From positions 3,331,560-3,395,559 of the forward strand of contig OZ020525.1 in NCBI GenBank assembly GCA_963971425.1: 64,000 nt of DNA, written 5' to 3'. Below are positions 1 through 9,673 of this stretch, piece by piece. A model generated the notes under the pieces. It did not search any database, was not told the origin of the DNA, and saw only the letters and a program-made list of their open reading frames with translations. The DNA is from Bryoerythrophyllum caledonicum (Eukaryota; Streptophyta; Bryopsida; Pottiales; Pottiaceae). Position 1 is the first letter of the stretch. Each line of letters opens with the position of its first letter. The position numbers and the translations under genes were made by a program.

Positions 1-794
1 AACGAAGGCCATATATACCGGCAAGAGGAGGCCTACTCATGCTCATACACCAATCATATGCCTTCCCCGGGAACATTACTAAAATCCCTACCCCGGCTAA
101 TATATCACCATATCTCCAGATGATTGAAATTACTAACCGACCCATCCAACCATGGCTCATTCTCCACCTATACATGCCCTCGCACATTGAAGACTCTAGG
201 TTTATTCCGGAAATCCAAAATTCCATCACTTCACAAATAAATACACACACTAATCATACAATAATACTCTGCGGAGACTTTAATCGAGACATCGCCCTTA
301 TTGGGAGACAAAACGGAGAGTTTGTCACCCCCCCACTTGACATAGACTATCAATGGCACCAATATACGAATAACCTAGATTTATATTTAATCCCAACAGA
401 TACACAATACTCCCGGCAAGGTGGACTTAATTACACTCACACCAGCCTAATTGATGGATTTTACATTAAAACACATAACCGTACCCAATATACATCTATC
501 ACCAATACCTCAACCAACTTGAACTCGGACCACTTCCCAATCCAACTTAATATACCTCATAATACCCTTATAAGTAGACCCCCCAATACCATCAACTCAA
601 ATGATATTAAAATATTAAACCCCATCCCAAAAGAAAACCTTGACAATTTTAATACAATGTTCTTTGAAAAAAACTCACTACAAATAGACTCCCTTACAAA
701 TATTCTTTCTAACCACCAACACCTCACACATACACAATGGCAAGATGCTTGCACGACTCTTGACAAAATTATTCACGAAATTTCTACTACATTA
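1..794 (+). CDS. LINE ORF2, N-terminal EEP endonuclease part (left of Harbinger insertion)
   Basis: The frame is open from base 3, so the protein starts upstream of the window. It shows an endonuclease/exonuclease/phosphatase (EEP, APE-type) domain that nicks target DNA in target-primed reverse transcription. Visible motifs are RGGLLMLIH near the start, CGDFNRD at about 270-295, IDGFY at about 450 and SDHFPIQLNI at about 525-555. The frame continues to codon TTA at 792-794. There a DNA transposon is inserted, and the same protein resumes at 4043. Reading on into the transposon gives a stop about 75 bases later, so the split protein cannot be made whole. Any ORF1 would lie outside the window. 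The domain is clear; the clade assignment is discussed in the findings. Confidence 0.85.
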
Positions 795-1717
795 GAGAAA
801 TCCGCTAAGTACGACGGACTGGGGACGAAAACACCCAGTTTTGGTCGGACTGGGGACCAAACATCGAACTAGGCACCAACTTTTTACACTAGAATCGAAC
901 TGGGGACTAAACTCAAAAATGCACCGATTGTGATGGTTTTCCGAGTTTGGTCCCCACTTCAACTTGGTGCCCAGTCCGCAGCGCAGCGAGAGTGAAGAGT
1001 TCGGAGGGGCAGCGCCGAGGTTGGCAAAGTGAAGCAGCCGGCGCAGGCGCATCTCCGCCATAGCGGCCCCGCTCCGTCTCCGGCTCCGCTCCGCAGGCAG
1101 GCGCATCTCCGCTCCCTCAAGCGCCTCCACAGGCAGGCTCACGGTCCGCTCCGCTGCATCAACGTTCGCATTGACGGCAGGTTTAGTCACATTCCTTGTT
1201 ATCTCAATCCGTAATGTGCTTTTTCGATCACCAGCGAAGTTGAGGGTTTCAATTATTTGTACAGAGAGCAGTGAAATTGGAGTGCGGCATTTTCTCTTTT
1301 GGAGCGGAGCAGTGAAATTGGAGTGTCGTTTTCTGAGATCAGGAGATTGTTTAGGGTTGTCGTGCTCCAACTTTTAGGGTGTGTTTTCGGAGCTCCAGTG
1401 TTGTTTTCGGCAGGCTCCAGAGACATTTTTGGTGCAGGCTCTATTTTCGGCAGGCTCCATTTTTGGCAGGCTCCATTTTCGGCAGGCTCCAATTTCACGG
1501 CGGCTGCGAGTTGATTCCTCTCCCTCTCTCAGGTCAGTTGGAGAACGATTGTTGAGAGGCAGGTTGGATGAATTGCTCATGTTTGCTTAAGGATTTGTTG
1601 AACTCGCTACGGAGATCAGGTACCCTCTTTATTCATGTTCAAGCCTTTCTTCTTTAATTTTCAACATAGAGATGGTTTAGAACATTCTGAATATCTTTTT
1701 CTGTTTGGTCGACAGAA

Positions 1718-2635
1718 ATGGTGGACACTCGTTCGTCCCCCCCGAGTGCTTCTCAGGGAGAAGCAGGAGCCTCTGATGTTCTATCTCCAACTCAACGCAG
1801 GGCCAAAGCACCGCGAAGGGAGAAGGGGGTTCGTGCTATGGTCGAATCAACACATTTGAGTACCATGGTAGCGTCATACAATCAACAATTTGGTGAATAT
1901 AGCAAAACTAGGAAGCATGTTACTCAATTGATTCCTTCAATTGTGTGGAAAGGAGTTTATGAGCATTACCTTCAAAGTTATCCTGAGTCTACGCTTGCAG
2001 AGGACACATTAAAAGACAGGCTGCGAGAAACTTTGAAAGATTTGAAGACTGGAACTTCAAACAATGATGGAGCAGAGACGGTGGTCCTACAAAGTGAAGA
2101 TGTTTTGATGCGATTGAAGTCTACTGATGGACACGCCACCAGGAATGTGCTGAAGCGAAGACAAAGCCTGATTGAAGGCATGGTAGTGTCATCCCCATCC
2201 TCTACACCACCGCACTCTACCTCTACACCGATGTCTACTTTGACGGCAGCGCCTGCACCCACTCCATCTCCCATTGCTGCAACTGCTGGTCGAACTCCTA
2301 CATTGACACCAACTTCATCAGGAGGTATGACATCACATTCTATCCCATCAAGTTCTATGCCGTTGGAGAAGGAGAAAGAGAAGAGCATGACAAAAGCTGA
2401 AATGCTGCATCAACAAACCTCCTCTATTGCTCTTCTAGCTAAACAATACCAAACTAACAGTGAGCACAAGGGAGCCTTGTCTATGCAGAAAGGTGAGCTA
2501 ATAAAAGAGAAGCTGGAGATGATTCGAACTAAGAAAGACAAGGTGAAGATGGACATGCTCAAGCAAGCAAAGGAGTTGGGTGTTATTTCAGAGGAGGAGT
2601 TCAAGGCGAAGGTTAGAGAGGTTCTGGACCTGTAG
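1718..2635 (+). CDS. Harbinger accessory (Myb/trihelix-like) protein
   Basis: This 305-residue ORF lies in the Harbinger element, convergent with the transposase. In PIF/Harbinger elements the second ORF is a Myb/trihelix-like protein that binds the subterminal repeats and brings the nuclease to the nucleus. A possible helical domain spans residues about 60-115, around WKGVYEHYLQSYPEST. A Ser/Thr/Pro-rich linker follows (about 145-215), then a Lys/Glu-rich, probably coiled-coil C-terminus (about 225-305). The classical Trp-rich Myb pattern is weak, so the role rests mainly on position beside the transposase. The stop codon TAG (2633-2635) directly abuts the stop codon of the opposite gene. 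The ATG at 1718 opens the longest frame; an upstream non-coding leader of about 700 bases is likely. Confidence 0.6.
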   Translation: MVDTRSSPPSASQGEAGASDVLSPTQRRAKAPRREKGVRAMVESTHLSTMVASYNQQFGEYSKTRKHVTQLIPSIVWKGVYEHYLQSYPESTLAEDTLKDRLRETLKDLKTGTSNNDGAETVVLQSEDVLMRLKSTDGHATRNVLKRRQSLIEGMVVSSPSSTPPHSTSTPMSTLTAAPAPTPSPIAATAGRTPTLTPTSSGGMTSHSIPSSSMPLEKEKEKSMTKAEMLHQQTSSIALLAKQYQTNSEHKGALSMQKGELIKEKLEMIRTKKDKVKMDMLKQAKELGVISEEEFKAKVREVLDL

Positions 2636-3850
2636 CTAGTAGTCTCCATCCCATCCATGCTCTGCAGGATTTTCATGTTGCTCTCCAATGACTTGGAAGG
2701 TGAAGTCCATGCGCCTTCTATGTAGGAAGTTAGTTAAAATAGCAGCTGATTTGAAAAAGTAGCTGTACTTTGGCTTTATTGAATCAAACCTTTTCATGAG
2801 GCGCCTCCATTTTCGTTTCAGTCCACCTATTCCCCATTCCACTTGAACTCTGTACCCTGCATGCATTCTGTTGTAAGCTCTGATAGCAGGTGCATCTCTA
2901 TCTCGAGCCAACTCCCGTCTTCCAAACCTTCGCATGATGTACATCTCTTCGCCCATGTAAGCTGGATCTCCTAACATGTACTCAAAATACTCCTCCTCGT
3001 GTGTAAAATACTCCCGCCAATTGCTATGGATCTCAGAGCGGCGCAGAAGAGTCACATCATGGAATGAACCAGGGTAGCCAGAGTCCACATAGATAAATAG
3101 ACCATGGTGATCAACAATGACTATGTTGTTCATGCAATACATCTTCTTGCGCCCGTTGAACCATGTCTTGTGTTCTTCATTGTTCCAAGGCCTTCGAATC
3201 TCCACTAGAGTCCCATCAATAATCCCAATGCAACCTTGAAATTGAGCAATCTCCGCACCTAGTGTAACTCTCTCCTCCACTGTTGGCCATCGTATCTCAT
3301 TTGCAAGTGCATCATTGATGCAAGATGCAATAAAGAGAGTATCATCACATAAAGCACTCTTGGACCAGTTCCAAACGAACGCATCGTGCATGGTAGTATT
3401 ATCATGTTTCATGAATAAAATGAAACTCAGAAGGCGTTGCTCAGGGCTCAACTTGTACGGTTTACCTGGAAGAATGGGAGCTTCACCAGTAGTTCTAGTT
3501 GAACTCCTGATGGTAGGCACAACAATGGATGCAAGCTCATCAAACTCAGCAAGAGTGAAATTCGTCAAAGTCTTGAAAAGCGCTGGAGTTGCCCTCATCG
3601 TAGCCAAAACATCACAAACGCCAACATTTGGATCCACTGATTGCCCCGCATGCGCCTCTACCTCACGTCCAAAGAAATGCTCGGTATTGTTTGCCACACC
3701 AAGTGTGCAAGCCACAATCATCATGTCGTCCATTTCATCGTCACTGCTAGAAGAAGACATAGAGTCCATAGAAGAGGTAGAAGAAGAGCTAGAATACTCA
3801 TCATAGTTAGGAGGAGGCTCCATGCTTGTGACAACAAAAAAGACCTTCAA
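2636..3850 (-). CDS. PIF/Harbinger transposase (DDE nuclease)
   Basis: This 404-residue protein has the DDE_Tnp_4-type nuclease domain that cuts and joins Harbinger DNA ends. All three expected acidic positions are visible: Asp in GIIDGTLVEI (about residue 215), Asp in LGDPAYMGEE (about 294) and Glu in VQVEWGIGGLKRKW (about 338). The block DSGYPGSFHDVTLLRRS lies between the first two. The N-terminus is rich in Ser and acidic residues. No stops or frameshifts interrupt it, and the length is normal for the family. The assigned ATG at 3848-3850 is the first in frame; a second Met follows at residue 11. The element could supply its own transposase; activity is not shown by sequence alone. Confidence 0.88.
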   Translation of the reverse strand: MKVFFVVTSMEPPPNYDEYSSSSSTSSMDSMSSSSSDDEMDDMMIVACTLGVANNTEHFFGREVEAHAGQSVDPNVGVCDVLATMRATPALFKTLTNFTLAEFDELASIVVPTIRSSTRTTGEAPILPGKPYKLSPEQRLLSFILFMKHDNTTMHDAFVWNWSKSALCDDTLFIASCINDALANEIRWPTVEERVTLGAEIAQFQGCIGIIDGTLVEIRRPWNNEEHKTWFNGRKKMYCMNNIVIVDHHGLFIYVDSGYPGSFHDVTLLRRSEIHSNWREYFTHEEEYFEYMLGDPAYMGEEMYIMRRFGRRELARDRDAPAIRAYNRMHAGYRVQVEWGIGGLKRKWRRLMKRFDSIKPKYSYFFKSAAILTNFLHRRRMDFTFQVIGEQHENPAEHGWDGDY

Positions 3851-4039
3851 TTCTACAAGCTTCGGCCTCTTATAGAGTGATTTGGTCCCCAGTTTACATC
3901 TGGTCCCCAGTTTCGTGCATTTGGTCCCCAGTTTGCTCTACTTAGTGGATAACTGAGAACTGGGCACGAAACGACGGACTGGGGACCAACTGGAGATGAA
4001 CTAAGGTCCAAACTGGGGACTACTTAGCGGATTTTTCTA

Positions 4040-7000
4040 TTAGAAAAGACCTGTAAAGCACCCACAATACCACAACTCACACCTAGAACCTCAAAACAAG
4101 GGGGGTATCTCCCAAGAAAACTAGCCAAAAAGTGGAAACAACATCTTGCCACATACCACACTATTCGCAAAACGATTTATATTGCTAAAACCAATCAAAA
4201 TTGGCAAATTCACCCCATAATTTCCGAACTACAAAACCTCCGTCATCTCCAAATCCTACAAGTACCACCACCCAACACCCCTCACGAAGACTGGCTAAAA
4301 GACATTGCAATCATTGCAAAAACCGCCAACAAAGAAGCTCGGAAAATTACTACAAAATACGCAAGAGAATGTGTCAAAAAAGCTATTTCTAAATATCGTC
4401 AATTATACGAAACCAGTCCAAAAAAGATTAATAGAATAGTCTTTAAAAACAACACAAACCTACCACTAGACTGCATCTTAGACCAAAACAATAACATTCT
4501 AACCAGCCCTGATGACATCGCAAATGAAATACATTTTCAACAATCTATAAACAACAGACCATTCACCCCCCCATGTCACCTCCAACCACAACATACATCA
4601 ACATGCACGTGTGGAGTTCGGCAATACCCGTGGCACGATTTGGACGGATTTACCATTGATAAAAGAGGCGAACCAACAACACCTCTCCACTCATATTATA
4701 ACAGAGATACATACAACATGTGCCTAAAAAACTTGGGAACCAACAAAGCCCCCGGCCCGGACCATATACCGAACTCAATTCTAAAAAACATGCCCCCAAG
4801 ATTCCATGACCTTCTATCACTATTCTTCCTTCACTGTTACAAACAAAAATCCATCCCCGCATCTTGGAAAACAAGCCTAACAATCTTATTATACAAAAAA
4901 GGCAACCCATCCATGCTACCTAACCACCGACCCATTGCCTTAGCTAACACCATTTACAAACTATATACTAGCACACTAACATCAATATTATCGGCCTACG
5001 GGGAAAAACACCAAATATTACACGAAAGCCAAGAAGGGTTTAGAGCCGAGAGAAGTACCACACGGCAACTTCAAACCCTCATTGCCGCTCTTGAGGATGC
5101 AAAATTCACGAATAAAGACATTTACATACTCTATATTGACTTCAAAAACGCATTTGGTTCCATTGACCATCCTCGATTGCTCGCCGTTATGAGTGATCTT
5201 GGGTACCCGGAAGACGCAATCACACTAGTTGGCAATATATACTCCCAATGTACCACTACATACGTCGGAGAATTCTTTGGTAAAACACGCCCTATCCCCA
5301 TCCAACGGGGTACCATCCAAGGCGACACATTGAGCCCATACCTCTTTATTATTTTTCTAGAACCACTACTAAGATGGCTTCAAAAAGGCAATAATGGCTA
5401 CACATTTGGAACCTCTAAAATCACTATAAATTCGGCCGCATAAGCCGACGATCTAGCGGCCGTCTCAGGACGTCTTAAATCACTTCAAACTCAATTAGAC
5501 AAAATAGACAAATTTTGTCTATGGACCGGGATGGAACTCGGGGTCCAAAAATGTGCCGTAACCGGATGCCCAAACAAATCCAAAATAAATCCGACCGCCT
5601 TCAAAGCCATTTTCCAAGCTACCAATATCCATTATCGTAACCAACCAATTCCGGTTCTCAACCAAAACCAACCCTACATATACCTTGGAATAAACCTAGT
5701 CCCATCTTTAAAATGGAAAATTCAAATTCACGCTACTACTACAAAACTAATTAAACAATGCAAGGAACTTACACTTTGTCCGGCCACATTGCAACAAAAA
5801 ATAAAAATGATTGATACCGTCATACGTCCGGGTATCGCATATAGTTTCTATGCGGTCCCATATTCCATGCCCGCCATAAACAAACTTGACAAAAAAATCA
5901 TAGCCATACAAAAGAAAATATGTGGACTTCCCAAGTGCACGCCCAATGTCATAACACAACTCCCCCATGAATTATTTGGATTAGAAGCTTTTTCCCTTAA
6001 AAATGCCTATTTACGTTGCATTGGAGAACAACTCCAGAATGCACTTAACGATAAAGGACGACTAGGACTAATTTACGGTGGACTCCTTCGGCACATACTT
6101 GCCATTTATGGAGGAGCACAATACCTCCAAAGACTTAAAAAATCTGATTGTCTTAGATCTCCCATTACCCGCACGCTTTTTCTACTCAAAACAGAAGGCC
6201 AAACATTTCTAAAAAGCTCACTAGAAGATTTCCTACTAGACCCCGCGCCGCTCGAACAAAACTGGGCAAATGAAATACATAACCTCCCTAGACTTGACCG
6301 ACAACTATCCGACAAACTCCTACAAAAACTTCTTTCCGCAAACATTACCGATCTAAAACAAATCACCCTACCAAATGGAACACACCTTATGAACGATAAG
6401 AGCTACAAGAAAATCTATGGTACCCCTCATAAATTAATAAAAAGTGCACTTAATATTGCCAAACAATTATTTTGTCACCCTACATGTCTCCCTATATGCC
6501 CTAACCCTTGCACCAATCACCCCCCACCGTACACACTTAAAGACTCATACATCATCAATCACGATGACATCCACCCCAACATCAACCCCCCACTAACCCC
6601 TCCAAACCCGCCACATTCACGACCATATGCCCCTCCACCACATATACTAAAAAATCCTTCCATACACCCAATAAACAACATAACCGCGCACAAACATAGA
6701 AAGTACATTGACTCTAACAACATAAGCAAAAAATATACGACATATCTATGCCATTGGTCCCACAACAATAACAACTACGCCAAATGGCTCCCACAAAGAA
6801 ATCTTTTCCCTTGGCACAACCCAAATACCTCCTCACATAACACCGAAATCCTCACACAATACTACCTTAGAACCCAAAATAATCATTACCGAAATATCAT
6901 ACAATTACACCACCCCCAAGCACAACCTCGCGATAGAAGATTTGTCACGCCACCTCTCATTATCCCCCTCCTTAACATCTTTACAACCGAATGCAACCCG

Positions 7001-9424
7001 GAAACTGACATCATAGCACAAACAAATACAATCAAAATACAACTAAATAATGCCCACATATACGAAGATAACGGTAGACTTCTAATAACCATACCACTCG
7101 ATAGACTAAAATGGCTCTGGAACCAATATCACAACGCACTACAAACCTCCATTAACATTGAACCAATACCCCAAACATTTGAAACCGAAATTGTCTGGCT
7201 ATACCAAAGATATAAATACCGAATACCCAAAAATGACCCCCTTAAAAATGCACACTACACATTACCCGATCCTATCTTAGACTACCTTATTACATCTTTG
7301 AATATTACACATTCATACTTCTCATCCCCCATTACATGTTCCACAAAAATCTCTAAATTTTACTCTCCATTCGAACGCGATAAGATTTTTGGTTCTCTTG
7401 GAAAGGCTTTTGATTATAAGTGGAGCGGAATAGGCCTTGCACACCCTCACAATGAAGAAGAAACACAACAAGCAATACATTGGGCACGCCTAGCGGCAAA
7501 TAGTGACCCCAACCACAACATCACCATTATTATCACTCCCGACACTCATTGGTACCACAACCCTAACCCACACCTAGGCCCATTCCCGGACTCTCACATT
7601 ATAGTATTATTTGAAGCAGATTCTATGACTTACAAAGAACCCACTATACCACCACAAATACAAACACCCCGCCTTGAACCAGCAACTCTACGTATCCTCT
7701 GTATACATCAACAAACTCGAGAAATAGGTACTCTAGAAAACCTCACTCATCTCACGTTGATAGCAAAAAATCTAAACATTAACAAGGTATACACCGCAAT
7801 TGCTTCTCCCACACCCATTTCAACCCGTGTAAACCGCAACAAAAAATGGTCTAAAACCCCCCACACAAACATTTCCACATCACCAATTAACGAATCGAGC
7901 CTCCCCCTCTCCTACTACCAAATTAATATAGACCTTAAATTTAACCCCAACTTTAGCTACTACACTGACGGCTCTTTTAAAGAACCAACCGAAGTAAGCC
8001 CGGGACATTGGCACCGAGAAAAAGCCGGTTATGGGATATACAACTCAACCAAACAAATAAAACTAGGCAAAAGACTACATGGACTCCAAAATATTCTAAG
8101 AGCCGAGATGATGGCTATACACAAAACCCTTAAAATAATCACCACTCAATACCCAAACGAACCGGCTCACATTTTTACAGATTGCATAAATGTATTATAT
8201 CTCCTTAATACACACATAAAACACCCTACTTTACACAATAGTCACCCGGATAAAACCATCCTCACATCTATGGTTGCAATGCTCCAAAATCGTACACAGA
8301 TCACTAGTCTCCACAAAGTCCGAGCTCATGCTAATATCGATGGCAATGAACAAGCCGACAAACTAGCAAAGGAAGGAAGAGAAAAAACCCACAAGAATGC
8401 CGAACACCCATACGAACACGCCCATGCCACCCCATATTACTTTCATAGATATGAATGGCCCTCTATGGGTGAAACTCCCGATAAAGGCCCCATACGATTC
8501 TTGGACAAATACCTCAAAAAACATGATCTTGTAAATAACCTAGAAAAACTTGCGGAAAACTTCCCCAATATTGATAAATGGACTGGCAACCCAAACATTC
8601 ATAATGTATTGTCCAACAATTTTTGGAAGAACCCCATTATAACGGATCCACAAATTACATGCCTAATTAAATTCCGCACCGGACAATACATGGGTAATGC
8701 CCGCAAACAACTCTTCTTTGGAATAGAAAGATTCCCTACAATTACATGCCCAATTTGCAACACCACGGACCCAGACACATGGCTACATATCTTACTCAAG
8801 TGCCAAAACCCCCATATACACTCACTAATTGTCAAAAGACATAACAAAGCCGTATGGGCTATTCGTAAACTACTAATATCATCAACCAAATCCCGGTGTT
8901 TCATTCTCATGAACGCCGGTACCTTTAATGACAACCCACAAGAAAATACTGTCCCTTCTTGGCTACTACCATGCATCTGTCATACTCAAAGATGCCAATG
9001 TAATGCAAGATTCAAACCGGACCTACTATGTGTCAGAGGACTTTCATACAAAGATCCCCCACCAAACCACATAGACCCTAGTCTCACCATCCAATTTATT
9101 GAATTCACATACTGCAATGATAGATTCTCTCCGGACACTATTGCAAACAAAACAAATAAATACCAACCACTACTTGACGATATCCAAGCACTAGGATGGA
9201 AAGTAGACCCCCTCATTGTCATCACCGCGGGTGCTAGAGCCACCACCTTCATTCCCTCAATGACAACCCTCGAAGAAACATTTAAAATCCCCATCACTCT
9301 AATCAAAACTACCTTTTCAAATATAAATATTATTGCAATTCAACATGCTATGTCGATACTTCTTCATAAACGAAAACTTGAAAACAACCAACCCCTCCCT
9401 GACGCTTCAAACCCCCCTCCATAG
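4040..9424 (+). pseudogene. LINE ORF2: reverse transcriptase, RNase H, CCHC and restriction-like endonuclease (one nonsense codon)
   Basis: One frame is open from 4040 to 9424 except for TAA at 5441-5443. Before it lie the reverse transcriptase blocks NKAPGPDHIPNSIL, YIDFKNAFGSID (motif A) and QGDTLSPYLF (motif B). The TAA replaces the Tyr of the expected YADD motif (motif C); the next codons read ADDLAAV. Residues below count from the Met at 5531. Residues 1-110 are the RT thumb region. About 608-705 hold an unassigned domain. RNase H lies at about 800-950 with YYTDGS, RAEMMA, FTDC and GNEQAD, a full DEDD set. A CCHC finger (CPIC...H...C) is at about 1071-1090, followed by KRHNKAV (about 1100), FKPDLL (about 1163), IEFTYC (about 1190) and KYQPLL (about 1210). 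That set is typical of R2/NeSL-type restriction-like endonucleases. Together with the EEP domain upstream this makes a two-endonuclease LINE. Confidence 0.85.
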
Positions 9425-9664
9425 ATCTACACCTACTTTTCCATTTTCACCGCACTTACCCTACCTCTTTTGGGACTTCTCGGGACCTAGGGTCGTTTTT
9501 ATACCGGTTACTTGATTCTGAGTACATAGTGTCTACCCTCGAAAGGGGGAAGTAGTTCCATACTACTAACCCATGCCCGGTGGGCATGGACTTAGTGGTG
9601 GAATGAACGGACACTTCACTCACGCCGGCCACCCCTTCGGAGACCGGCGTTCTTCTTCTTCTTC
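9425..9664 (+). mobile_element. LINE 3' UTR, stem-loop and TTC tail
   Basis: The stretch runs from the ORF2 stop to the end of the LINE. A block with GTGTCTACCCTCGAAAGGGG (about 9530) and CATGCCC/GGGCATG (about 9573-9590) recurs in diverged form at 52200-52120, 54365-54250 and 55930/56456-56545. A stem of ACGCCGG pairing with CCGGCGT (9622-9650) comes just before TTC repeated five times (9650-9664). The same order, stem-loop then TTC run, is seen in the two minus-strand copies further right, so the tail belongs to the element. Confidence 0.8.
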
Positions 9665-9673
9665 CTCCAATGG

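Larger units (their letters stand above)
795..4039. mobile_element. PIF/Harbinger-type DNA transposon inserted in the LINE
   Basis: The element is about 3.2 kb. Its terminal inverted repeats contain AAATCCGCTAAGTA (798-811) and the reverse complement at 4021-4034. A TTA flanks each side (792-794 and 4040-4042), which fits the 3-base TTA/TAA target duplication of PIF/Harbinger. The outermost 1-2 bases are ambiguous. The LINE reading frame resumes exactly after the second TTA. The element carries two convergent ORFs, a DNA-binding-type accessory protein and a DDE nuclease, as autonomous Harbingers do. Many subterminal copies of a CTGGGGAC motif lie within about 130 bases of each end. Both ORFs are open, so the copy looks young. 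Confidence 0.85.
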
